From Microcaldota archaeon (GTDB lineage: Archaea; Micrarchaeota; Micrarchaeia; Micrarchaeales; Micrarchaeaceae), in contig DAHWIS010000026.1 of the NCBI GenBank assembly GCA_027344745.1, positions 1 to 7,678 of the forward strand: a stretch of DNA of 7,678 nucleotides, in the 5' to 3' direction. Made by a program: the position numbers and the translations under genes. Under the pieces are notes generated by a model. It had not been told where the DNA came from and did not search any database. It was given only the letters and a program-made list of their open reading frames with translations. Shown in pieces: positions 1 through 6,303 of the stretch. Within the stretch, counting starts at the first letter, position 1. The number at the start of each line of letters is the position of its first letter.

Positions 1-10
1 ATTTTAAAAC
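1..10 (+). promoter_or_regulatory. Possible TATA box of the surface-protein operon
   Basis: The A/T-rich string ATTTTAAAAC is centred about 25 bases before the ATG at 30, where an archaeal TATA box would sit for a leaderless transcript. No Shine-Dalgarno sequence precedes that ATG, which fits leaderless initiation. The window edge hides any BRE element. The same bases could instead be the end of an upstream coding region, because one frame reads into TAA at 24-26 and another into TAA at 40-42. The call is therefore weak. Confidence 0.3.
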
Positions 11-29
11 ATTGCTGCGCATATAATGT

Positions 30-578
30 ATGGCACGCGTAAATGCAGGAAAAGGCAGCGGGTATGCATACACGCCTATAATAATATTGGCGATGACGAT
101 ACTGCTCGCGGTAGTCATAATGTATGCATTTATATACATAAATCAGGCGCACTCGCAGCTTGGTGCTGCTTTGAATTCTACCCGTATAATATATAGGCCT
201 TATGGGAATGCATCGATATCCGCTTCCCTGTTCATAGGTACTTTTTTTTACTACAATCTTTCTTTGAGCATCAACGGCACTGGCGTGCACAATACGTTTG
301 GCATTTCAAACCCCCCGATTCCATACAATGCCTTAACGCATAATGCTACGCTTCCTGCTTTTTTATCACAGGAGCGCACCTTTGTCTTTACTGGATTAAA
401 GCCGTATTCCGCTTATAGGATATCCCTCCATGGCACAACGGGCCCCCTGTGTTATCCCGGAAAAATATGTGCGTATGCGACATCGAGCTTTATATTGCTT
501 GTCAATAAAACAATAATCGTAGATACGGGTGCTAACGGAACTACGGTAGAAGCAACCTTGTATGGACAGGCGGTATGA
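30..578 (+). CDS. Single-pass membrane/surface protein, possible pilin-like
   Basis: This is a 182-residue protein that I cannot assign to a named family. A short basic N-terminus (residues 1-9, ending GKG) precedes a long hydrophobic segment at about 14-37. The remaining ~145 residues would lie outside the cell and carry seven N-X-S/T sequons. Near residues 118-133 the sequence FTGLKPYSAYRISLHG resembles the end of a fibronectin-III-like strand pair, but this is only a resemblance. The K-G-S-G string just before the hydrophobic segment is reminiscent of archaeal class III (pilin/archaellin) signal peptides, where cleavage falls before the hydrophobic stretch. A plain signal anchor is equally possible. 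The start is supported by an in-frame TAA at 24-26 and the lack of another nearby ATG in frame. The stop overlaps the next gene, implying translational coupling. Confidence 0.75.
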   Translation: MARVNAGKGSGYAYTPIIILAMTILLAVVIMYAFIYINQAHSQLGAALNSTRIIYRPYGNASISASLFIGTFFYYNLSLSINGTGVHNTFGISNPPIPYNALTHNATLPAFLSQERTFVFTGLKPYSAYRISLHGTTGPLCYPGKICAYATSSFILLVNKTIIVDTGANGTTVEATLYGQAV

Positions 579-1306
579 TGGCAAGGCCAAGGCGCACATG
601 GAACATTAGGGAGGACAGGGCCTTCATCGTAGCAAACCTTGCGATAGCCATACTTATCGTGCTGCTGGTGCTGTCCAGTATGCATCTGCACTTTGGAGGT
701 AATGCCGCAGGGGTTACGCAAACCAGCGCGCCGGTGTATTCGGATAGGGCAACTTTGAAGAACCTTACGTATGAGACCCTTACCAACATAAAAACAGGCA
801 GATTTTACAGGACTCTAGAAGTGTACGGGATACACAGCATTACAATCAACTTGTCAAAGAGCAACGCAGCCCCCGGAAACAACATAACTCTGCGCATACT
901 ATACAACGGCACCTTCAATTTTGGCGTTTACAACGTGAGCGCGTTCCTGAACAATGTCATACAGCTGAACTATTTCGGCTTTTACCAGAGGGGTGCAAAA
1001 GACATGCTCGTCTACAACAACAAGCCCAATGTCACTGATTATTTTATCGTATCCAAGAACCCTTACATAACTACGCCATTGGGATACAGCGCCAATAATT
1101 ATACAGAAACGATAGTCAACGTGACACCCACCGTGAACGCGTCTGGGAAAGATTGGCTGTTCTGCGGGGGAACGTTCCTTATATACAAGAATTATACGGA
1201 TTGGCCGGATGTGTTCAACCGCCTTACATATAATAGGACGGACTTAAGCAACTCGTCGATAATCAATTACATATCAGGTACATGTAAAGAATTGGTAGTT
1301 TCATGA
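575..1306 (+). CDS. Signal-anchored, sequon-rich surface protein (hypothetical)
   Basis: This is a 243-residue protein of unknown family. The basic N-terminus (MMARPRRTWNIREDR) is followed by a hydrophobic segment at about 16-35, a typical N-in/C-out signal anchor. The ectodomain is rich in Asn, Tyr and Thr and has twelve N-X-S/T sequons. Two cysteines (in LFCGG and GTCKE, near residues 197 and 237) could form a disulfide. Two adjacent ATGs (575 and 578) can serve as the start. The first overlaps the upstream gene by four bases and the second by one, and the choice changes the protein by one residue. The stop overlaps the glycosyltransferase start as ATGA. Size, topology and sequon density resemble the preceding gene, so the two may be partners in one surface structure. 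That is an inference from context only. Confidence 0.8.
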   Translation: MMARPRRTWNIREDRAFIVANLAIAILIVLLVLSSMHLHFGGNAAGVTQTSAPVYSDRATLKNLTYETLTNIKTGRFYRTLEVYGIHSITINLSKSNAAPGNNITLRILYNGTFNFGVYNVSAFLNNVIQLNYFGFYQRGAKDMLVYNNKPNVTDYFIVSKNPYITTPLGYSANNYTETIVNVTPTVNASGKDWLFCGGTFLIYKNYTDWPDVFNRLTYNRTDLSNSSIINYISGTCKELVVS

Positions 1307-2958
1307 AGTCCGGCAAAACTGGGATGATTTTCGGGATAAGGCGCTCCTATCTTGTTTATGGAGTGCTTTTTCTGATACTGCTTAATGCGGCACATTATGG
1401 ATTCACGCACTACGAGGGGCCCAGCCTGTACGGAGACGATCCAAACTACCTTTACCTGGCCAGCTCCGTAGTCAACGGGAACTACCGCCTTAGCCCGGGG
1501 TATATCTTCTCGTTGAGGCTGATGCAGTTCGGACCTATAGCCCTGTTTTACAAACTCTTCGGAGTCACTACGCTCACCTCTTCGCTGTGGGACATATTTT
1601 CTTATCTTGGCATAATAGTGGTGGTATTTTACCTCGTGAAGCTTTTCTATAACGACAAAGCCGCACTCGTGAGCGCTTTCGTAGCCAGCATATTCCCTTT
1701 GCTGACAAAGTTTGGCGTCACCGTAGGAGAGGACCCCGCATTGTGCTTCGTAGGCTCGCTGGCGATACTGCTTTTCATCTATGGGGAAAAATTCGAACAG
1801 AGGAAATATTTCTTCGCGAGCGGGGTGCTGTTGGTGGCTTCATGGTTGATAAGTTATGAGGCAGGGGTAGTAATAGCTTTTCTAGGATTTTATATCATGA
1901 TAAGATTGTTGACAAAAAAACTGACCGTCAACCGAATAAGCATAATGTTCATTTATGGGATAGCAATAGCATTTCTTATAACATTCGTATTCAGCGCATG
2001 GAATGCAGGTTTGCCATTCATAACAGTAACCAGGAATCTAGGATTCTATAGCGCAGTAGGTGCCAGGATAGGGGGATTGCCAACCATACCAAGCACAAAC
2101 GTGAACCTTGGCTTTTATCCCAGCATGATGTTCCCTTATTCATTCATTCAAACGATATTGCATAGCAACCTATCCAATATATTCAGCAATATCTTTGCTT
2201 CAATATACAGGATGCCTGCAGATTCGGATTATGGCCTGTATTTTTACCTTGTGATACCCATACTGGCATTGTTTTTGATATTCAGGGAAAAAAGGGTCAT
2301 CTTCATCGCGTTCTGGTTCCTGTTCATGCTTTTGTTTATGGAATTCGGGCCGATGCATATAGGGCTGAGCCTGAATCCGCTGCATATCACATATATACCC
2401 GCATATAGGCTAGGCAGATTCTTGATGGTCATGAGCGTCCCTCTTTGCGCCGTAATAGGCATAGGCCTGACCAAGCTGATAGAGGTCAGAGACAAGCGCA
2501 TACTCGCAATCGATGCCATAATACTGTTTGCGATATTGGGCGTGCTTTATACGCAAAACCTTACGATATCGTATTTCTGGTATTATTGGGATATTTATCC
2601 GCAGAGCCTTGCGATGCAGCCTGCAAATTACCTAAGGTATAACAGCACGGTGAACCATAACGCTACGATATACGTCGATGCGCTTTACGGGGTTGCTTCG
2701 CTCTCTTATACCGGCTCCGAATTCCCGTCTTACATTGGTGACCCGTCCACCAATCTTGTAAATTCGCAGGTAAACAACAAAACAAACTGCAGCGTATTCA
2801 TACCTGGAAGCTATGCAGTCTGGTCTGGCCCGCCGCTGTGCTCTGACTGGGTAAACATATTCAATGAGACTCCGCCAAAAGGCATTCCGCAATTCTTCAT
2901 AAAGAATGAAGGCTGGGAGCTGCCGGACAAACCTACAAATATATACTATATAAAATGA
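1303..2958 (+). CDS. GT-C fold glycosyltransferase, PMT/ArnT-like (PMT_2 type)
   Basis: This 551-residue integral membrane enzyme has about eleven hydrophobic segments spread over residues 14-418 and a hydrophilic C-terminal domain (about 419-551) that should face outside. It resembles the lipid-phosphate-sugar-dependent glycosyltransferases of the GT-C fold (PMT, ArnT). The first outer loop has an acidic pair, YGDDPNYLYLA with D45-D46, where these enzymes keep catalytic or metal-binding acids. A second loop reads GEDPALCF (D144), matching the conserved Asp-x-Pro/Leu region of PMT_2 proteins. A later YRLGRFLMVMSVP stretch resembles the RYxxP-like helix start of the family. Such enzymes transfer a sugar from a polyprenyl/dolichyl phosphate donor to a protein, lipid or glycan outside the cell. 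The actual donor and acceptor cannot be read from sequence. It overlaps the upstream gene by ATGA and lies 4 bases before the next, within a cluster of sequon-rich surface proteins, its likely glycan targets. Family assignment is good; specificity is unknown. Confidence 0.85.
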   Translation: MKSGKTGMIFGIRRSYLVYGVLFLILLNAAHYGFTHYEGPSLYGDDPNYLYLASSVVNGNYRLSPGYIFSLRLMQFGPIALFYKLFGVTTLTSSLWDIFSYLGIIVVVFYLVKLFYNDKAALVSAFVASIFPLLTKFGVTVGEDPALCFVGSLAILLFIYGEKFEQRKYFFASGVLLVASWLISYEAGVVIAFLGFYIMIRLLTKKLTVNRISIMFIYGIAIAFLITFVFSAWNAGLPFITVTRNLGFYSAVGARIGGLPTIPSTNVNLGFYPSMMFPYSFIQTILHSNLSNIFSNIFASIYRMPADSDYGLYFYLVIPILALFLIFREKRVIFIAFWFLFMLLFMEFGPMHIGLSLNPLHITYIPAYRLGRFLMVMSVPLCAVIGIGLTKLIEVRDKRILAIDAIILFAILGVLYTQNLTISYFWYYWDIYPQSLAMQPANYLRYNSTVNHNATIYVDALYGVASLSYTGSEFPSYIGDPSTNLVNSQVNNKTNCSVFIPGSYAVWSGPPLCSDWVNIFNETPPKGIPQFFIKNEGWELPDKPTNIYYIK

Positions 2959-2962
2959 TAAT

Positions 2963-4636
2963 ATGCAGGATGGATATTTTTCGGTATTCGCAGTGCTTGC
3001 AATGGCGCTGGCGTTTGCGGCTTTACAGGGCACAGTTTTTGGCGCTTCGCAAGGAGCCTGCAGTTTGAATATTGGTGCCGCAGGCTCTAACGGCTCCGTC
3101 CACTACAATACTAATTGCAACTCGATGTCGCTCGGCTTCTCCGACGTGTACAATTCGAGCTTTTACTGCGGCCGGGGCGAGATTGTCGGAAACGTCACTT
3201 TCGGGCAGAACACGTACAACAATACGCTATACAACTGCACGTTTGCAGACTCGCGCATATTAAGCTTTAGGAACGCTTCAAACAACCTTGCAAGCCCGTA
3301 CGGAAATTATTCGCTCGGCTTCTATGGCAACAGATCCAACATAGCGATAGGATATTTCTTCAACTTCGTATCGTTGAACAGGTCCGGATTTCCAGCCCCA
3401 GAAGGATTCATAGGCATCGTGCCATACAGTATAGCGTCGAAAGACAGAGTGACAGTGGCACTGCAAAACCTTAATTTCAGCATGGTAAAAAACATATCAG
3501 AAGTGTATGGCATTGCACTGCCGCGGTTCGGCATTATAACGCCGATGGGCATCGGCAATTCCGGTACGCATTTCCTTCTTGATGTTAGACAGGTATACAA
3601 GAATAGAATCTTGAATTTCAGCCCGTATTGGATAGTAGTGCCGTTCTGGGGGCACGACATACTTTCATTCAAGGTTTTCAACATAACCGGCAATATGAAC
3701 TATACGCCGACGTACATAGCCCCGAATATGTTGGAGGACGTGCAGCTTCCCGACAATACGAATATCTATTGGAACTACACCGTAGTGAAATACAGCCATG
3801 CTGCCAATATGACCGCTTACCTATGGAGCGGATACCAGGTAGATCCAAATGGCAGTATAATAGACACGGTGCACAACATTACAAATGGGACCATACACTT
3901 CGACAGGGGGGTACAACGCCCGGGCATACACGAGACCATAGGCGTGCTCAAATCCCCCCAGGCAAATGAACAGGACAATTCCACTACCGAAACGTATTCG
4001 GTAGGCATATCATACTGCACACAGAACGAAATACCGATAATAATACCCGGATATTATACGCTGGCGTATGGCAGCCTCCACCTGCTCAGCACATTCACCC
4101 CGTCAACAAGTACGTGTGAAAACGCGCTTACGATATATGCGCATGGCGTCACGTTGGACTGCAGGGGAGGGCGGATAAATTCCACCAACCAGAGCATACT
4201 GGGCATAGGGTCTAACAACCTCACTATAGAAAACTGCAACATACACGGAAACGGGCTTATGTTGAAAAATGCCGAAAACGTGGCCCTGCTGAACAGCTCC
4301 GTATACGCCAACACATTTGCAGACACTGCGATATATGCAAACTATTCGAGCCTGAAGCTGTATAACGATTCATTCTACGGCTATCGTAGGGCAAGCGCCA
4401 TAATGAACGCAAACTCAAACATCACATATGAAGGAGTAGCCTTTTACAACAATACATATACACAACCAAATAAAACGCACGCGCCTTCATCCAATGCGTC
4501 CAATTCCACTTCTATTTCCCAGGGCACGGTCGCACATATTGAGCCTTATTACCTGATAATGTTATTAGTAGCATTCATAATGGCCATCGTATTGCTCTAT
4601 ATCCTAGTTTCTAGAAGCAGGCTTGGCAGGGCATAG
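2963..4636 (+). CDS. Secreted beta-helix surface protein with C-terminal membrane anchor
   Basis: This is a 557-residue exported protein. Residues 1-28 form a signal peptide (hydrophobic core 8-20, likely cut after VFGA). Residues 30-350 are a sequon-rich region of unknown fold. From about 352 to 505 the sequence has the pattern of right-handed parallel beta-helix (NosD/PbH1-like) surface proteins. It runs from an Ile/Pro-rich strand and a Cys pair (352, then STCEN) to IYAHGVTLDCRGGRI around 390-403, then repeated NLTIENC- and NVALLNSSV-type rungs. A short Ser/Asn/Thr-rich linker leads to a membrane helix at about 529-549 and a basic tail (SRSRLGRA). There are about thirty N-X-S/T sequons, a very high density that suggests heavy N-glycosylation. 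The role may be adhesion, cell-wall structure or polysaccharide binding; no catalytic residues are evident. The start is the only sensible ATG before the signal peptide and lies 4 bases after the glycosyltransferase stop. Confidence 0.85.
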   Translation: MQDGYFSVFAVLAMALAFAALQGTVFGASQGACSLNIGAAGSNGSVHYNTNCNSMSLGFSDVYNSSFYCGRGEIVGNVTFGQNTYNNTLYNCTFADSRILSFRNASNNLASPYGNYSLGFYGNRSNIAIGYFFNFVSLNRSGFPAPEGFIGIVPYSIASKDRVTVALQNLNFSMVKNISEVYGIALPRFGIITPMGIGNSGTHFLLDVRQVYKNRILNFSPYWIVVPFWGHDILSFKVFNITGNMNYTPTYIAPNMLEDVQLPDNTNIYWNYTVVKYSHAANMTAYLWSGYQVDPNGSIIDTVHNITNGTIHFDRGVQRPGIHETIGVLKSPQANEQDNSTTETYSVGISYCTQNEIPIIIPGYYTLAYGSLHLLSTFTPSTSTCENALTIYAHGVTLDCRGGRINSTNQSILGIGSNNLTIENCNIHGNGLMLKNAENVALLNSSVYANTFADTAIYANYSSLKLYNDSFYGYRRASAIMNANSNITYEGVAFYNNTYTQPNKTHAPSSNASNSTSISQGTVAHIEPYYLIMLLVAFIMAIVLLYILVSRSRLGRA

Positions 4637-4637
4637 C

Positions 4638-5120
4638 CTAGAGCTTATACCCTATCTTCTTCAGGAATTCCCTCCTTTCTTTCTTGTCGGAATCCGCCTC
4701 TATGCCCTTTGCCTCGCTTCCATCCACTACGCTTATTATCGCCTTGCCTTGATTGGTGATTCCAACTATAACCTGCACCGGATTCGCTGTCGCACAGAGA
4801 ATCCTGGACACCTCCGGCACGTGCTTTATCGCGTTAGCCACATTTATGGGGAACGCCCCCCTGAACAGTATTATGAACGAATGTCCAGCCGCTATTGCGA
4901 ATGCATTCTTCTTTGCGAGCTCCTCCAATTCATGATCGTTGCCTTCGCCCCTGACAAGCCCCGGGCCGCTTGCTTCGACGAACCCTATGCCGAATTTGAT
5001 CGCGGGGCAGGAGTTCATCATCGCTTCGTATAGGTCCTCGGTTGTCTTGATAAAACCTGCATGTCCCACGATGCATTGCATGTCGTCTTCTTTTTCTATG
5101 TCAACTATAGTAAATTCCAT
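4638..5120 (-). CDS. Adenosine-specific kinase family protein (PF04008-type)
   Basis: This 160-residue cytoplasmic protein is close to the usual full length of the family. Conserved blocks are visible throughout: GHAGFIKTTEDLYEA (19-33), PAIKFGIGFVEASGPGLVRGEGND (39-62), AIAAGHSFIILFRGAFPINVANAIKHVPEV (75-104), CATANPVQVIV (109-119), VVDG and the C-terminal ERREFLKKIGYKL. This family was named adenosine-specific kinase after structural work on an archaeal member, which linked it to adenine nucleotide binding and stable histidine phosphorylation. The histidine in AGHSF (H80) is a good candidate for that site, though I cannot verify it here. The physiological substrate is poorly known. The ATG at 5120 gives an N-terminus aligned with the family, and GTGG about 5 bases upstream could act as a ribosome binding site. 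It lies 27 bases after the methyltransferase gene, probably in the same transcript. Its stop is one base from that of the convergent surface-protein gene. Confidence 0.92.
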   Translation of the reverse strand: MEFTIVDIEKEDDMQCIVGHAGFIKTTEDLYEAMMNSCPAIKFGIGFVEASGPGLVRGEGNDHELEELAKKNAFAIAAGHSFIILFRGAFPINVANAIKHVPEVSRILCATANPVQVIVGITNQGKAIISVVDGSEAKGIEADSDKKERREFLKKIGYKL

Positions 5121-5147
5121 CGTACCACAGAATATTTTCAGATTTAA

Positions 5148-5708
5148 CTAATAAATATCTGAGGATATCTTAAGGACCGCGATCTCCTCGAAGAAAAAGT
5201 ATTCTTTTGCGACAACCTCGGCTTTGAGGCGTTTGACGTCTTCTTCATAATTGTTTATCGAGCTTTCCAATAGCAGTACTGTGTGTTTTCGCTCTGCAAA
5301 CTTTGGATACGCATGCAGGAATTTCTCTATAATCTCGCGGCCGCCTTTGCCTCCGTCCAAAGCAATATCTTTTTCCGGCGCTTTCTTCGAATCCAGATAT
5401 GGGGGATTGAATATTATCGTATTGAATTTTCCATCGATGCCGTCGAACATGTCTGTTTTTACGAAGGTGCCATAAACACCGTTGAGCTTTGCGTTCTCTT
5501 TTGCGCACCTTATTGCCTTATCGCTTATGTCCGTGAACGTGACATCGCATCCTTTAAGCGCGGCGGCTATCCCGTTTATTCCGGATCCGGTACCCATGTC
5601 CAGCACCTTCCCAAACGCGAATCTTTCCACCTGTTCTGCCAGAAGGTATGAATCCTCCATAGGATAATATACCGAATCGCAAGTTTTTATCTTTATATTT
5701 TTCAGCAT
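5148..5708 (-). CDS. HemK2/Mtq2-like protein N5-glutamine methyltransferase
   Basis: This is a 186-residue class I SAM-dependent methyltransferase of the HemK/PrmC superfamily, short archaeal-eukaryotic form. The N-terminal VYYPMEDSYLLAE (13-25) matches the V-Y-x-P-x-E-D-S-x-L-L signature of archaeal HemK2-like proteins. The SAM-binding motif VLDMGTGSG is at 35-43, the acidic residue after strand 2 is D60 (FTDIS), and NPPY at 101-104 is the catalytic motif for amide nitrogen methylation. ALDGGKGG at 116-123 is also typical. The known role of such enzymes is methylation of the glutamine of the GGQ motif of peptide release factor aRF1, usually with the small activator Trm112. It lacks the extra N-terminal domain of bacterial PrmC, as expected. 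A TATA-like element centred 28 bases before the ATG suggests a leaderless mRNA. Methylation of other proteins cannot be excluded. Confidence 0.9.
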   Translation of the reverse strand: MLKNIKIKTCDSVYYPMEDSYLLAEQVERFAFGKVLDMGTGSGINGIAAALKGCDVTFTDISDKAIRCAKENAKLNGVYGTFVKTDMFDGIDGKFNTIIFNPPYLDSKKAPEKDIALDGGKGGREIIEKFLHAYPKFAERKHTVLLLESSINNYEEDVKRLKAEVVAKEYFFFEEIAVLKISSDIY

Positions 5709-5730
5709 ATGGATTATGAAAGGTTTTAGA

Positions 5731-5740
5731 ATTAATATGC
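5731..5740 (-). promoter_or_regulatory. TATA-like box of the methyltransferase gene
   Basis: Read on the minus strand, GCATATTAAT is centred about 28 bases before the ATG at 5708. That spacing suits an archaeal TATA box with transcription starting at or next to the start codon. No Shine-Dalgarno sequence precedes this ATG, which fits a leaderless transcript. It follows directly after the T-rich tract that should terminate the upstream gene, so the methyltransferase and kinase genes probably form a separate transcription unit. Confidence 0.45.
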
Positions 5741-5750
5741 TTTTGTAATG

Positions 5751-5797
5751 GAAAAATTGGAAAAAAGGAAGGGAAAAAGAAAAAAAGAAAATAAAAC
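5751..5797 (-). terminator. Long oligo-T terminator tract of the small minus-strand gene
   Basis: On the minus strand this stretch is almost pure pyrimidine with runs of five to seven T residues. It begins about 20 bases after the TGA of the 5817-6104 gene. Archaeal RNA polymerase terminates at such T-rich tracts without needing a hairpin. Its placement between two same-strand genes separates them into different transcripts. The tract is interrupted by C residues, so its efficiency cannot be judged. Confidence 0.6.
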
Positions 5798-5816
5798 GGT
5801 TTGGCGCTTCGGTGCA

Positions 5817-6104
5817 TCATTTTCCAGATATTGCATAGCTTATGGAATCGCTTGCTATGCTTATGTTTATGGCGTATGTCCTTTTTTCTCCGGCGGTTGC
5901 AAGGCTTTCGGAAAGTTTCCTCAGGTCTATTATATCTGACGTTATTTTTGCGAGTTCACCCGAAAATTTCGCGTCGGATTCCTTGATTTCCTTGCCTTCC
6001 ACCATGAGGTCAATGCTGTATCTGATGTTTGCATCCTCTGTCAGTGCTTCTATGCATCCATAGAGTTTGTTTTTGCGATACTTCTCAGTGCGCGTGCACT
6101 TCAT
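5817..6104 (-). CDS. Small protein of unknown function
   Basis: This 95-residue cytoplasmic protein has no signal peptide or membrane segment, and I do not recognise a family. The N-terminus is basic (MKCTRTEKYRKNK). Then come a predicted strand (IRYSIDLMVEG, 27-37), a mainly helical middle with LAKITSDIIDLRKLSESLA (about 51-69), and a C-terminal alternating strand (YAINISIASDSISYAI, 77-92). This is an alpha/beta pattern and the sequence looks genuinely coding. The KEOPS subunit Pcc1 is of similar size but its characteristic residues are not visible. The gene has its own minus-strand promoter and a leader of roughly 75 bases. That leader contains a 12-base palindrome and a 19-base element that is also found in the neighbouring candidate RNA. 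GGGGT about 7 bases before the ATG may serve as a ribosome binding site. A T-rich terminator follows the stop. Confidence 0.7.
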   Translation of the reverse strand: MKCTRTEKYRKNKLYGCIEALTEDANIRYSIDLMVEGKEIKESDAKFSGELAKITSDIIDLRKLSESLATAGEKRTYAINISIASDSISYAISGK

Positions 6105-6110
6105 TCTATT

Positions 6111-6129
6111 ACCCCAGAATCAGTGCCTG
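6111..6129 (+). repeat. 19-base repeated element, copy A (in leader of the minus-strand gene)
   Basis: The plus strand reads ACCCCAGAATCAGTGCCTG, matching copy B at 6285-6303 in 17 of 19 positions. In both copies TTGCA follows within a few bases, and then a T-rich stretch. Copy A lies 7 to 25 bases upstream of the minus-strand ATG at 6104, so its complement is in that gene's mRNA and includes the GGGG that may be its ribosome binding site. Confidence 0.7.
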
Positions 6130-6164
6130 CTGTTGCAAGCCTAGCCTGTTTTTATGGCGCTGGC

Positions 6165-6176
6165 AGATGCGCATCT
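6165..6176. promoter_or_regulatory. Perfect 12-base palindrome, candidate operator
   Basis: AGATGCGCATCT is a perfect inverted repeat without a spacer. It sits just downstream of the transcription start expected from the minus-strand TATA box at 6202-6211, a place where a bound dimeric repressor would block transcription. No regulator gene is visible nearby, so function is inferred only from symmetry and position. Confidence 0.4.
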
Positions 6177-6201
6177 TTTGCGTATTTTTATTGCAGTAAA
6201 A

Positions 6202-6211
6202 CTATTTATAT
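6202..6211 (-). promoter_or_regulatory. TATA box of the small minus-strand gene
   Basis: The minus strand reads ATATAAATAG, a good archaeal TATA box. Start-site spacing of about 26 bases predicts transcription from near 6181, giving a leader of about 75 bases before the ATG at 6104. The region 6195-6270 is strongly A/T-rich on both strands, so the exact box is uncertain. The complementary strand could also act as a plus-strand TATA box. Confidence 0.5.
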
Positions 6212-6235
6212 ATTACTATATGAATATATACTAAA

Positions 6236-6254
6236 GGAAACCTTTTTATATTTT
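6236..6254 (+). promoter_or_regulatory. BRE plus TATA box of a candidate small RNA
   Basis: GGAAACC (6236-6242) is followed directly by TTTTTATATTTT (6243-6254), a good match to an archaeal purine-rich BRE joined to a TATA box. The predicted start about 26 bases beyond the box centre falls near 6273-6276, exactly where the A/T-rich sequence changes to the G/C-rich, foldable segment starting GCCGG. No protein start codon is suitably placed, so the product would be an RNA. Confidence 0.5.
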
Positions 6255-6284
6255 AAGGTTCAATATATTATCGCCGGTTTGGCA

Positions 6285-6303
6285 ACCCCAGAAACGGTGC
6301 CTG
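6285..6303 (+). repeat. 19-base repeated element, copy B (in candidate small RNA)
   Basis: The sequence reads ACCCCAGAAACGGTGCCTG, with 17 of 19 positions identical to copy A at 6111-6129 in the same orientation, 174 bases away. The last five bases form part of the 5' arm of the hairpin at 6299-6317. The other fourteen lie outside that hairpin and would be easier to pair with another RNA. Confidence 0.7.

Noticed and set aside
2944..2958. TATA-like sequence at the end of the glycosyltransferase gene
   Set aside because: It is too close (about 12 bases) to the next ATG to position a start site for that gene, and it encodes the Tyr/Ile-rich C-terminus.
2632..3033. Minus-strand open frame across the junction of the glycosyltransferase and beta-helix genes
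   Set aside because: It overlaps two well-supported plus-strand genes, including a signal peptide, and has no promoter or recognisable features.
3395..3405. A third copy of the CCCCAGAA element
   Set aside because: Only the first eight bases match and it lies within a coding region, so it is probably chance.
4623..5033. Plus-strand open frame opposite the kinase gene
   Set aside because: The minus strand encodes a clearly conserved family along the whole stretch, so the opposite frame is a shadow.
5817..6104. KEOPS subunit Pcc1 for the small minus-strand protein
   Set aside because: The size and alpha/beta pattern are similar, but the conserved Pcc1 C-terminal region (Leu-Arg followed by a helix) is not visible. 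I left it unnamed.
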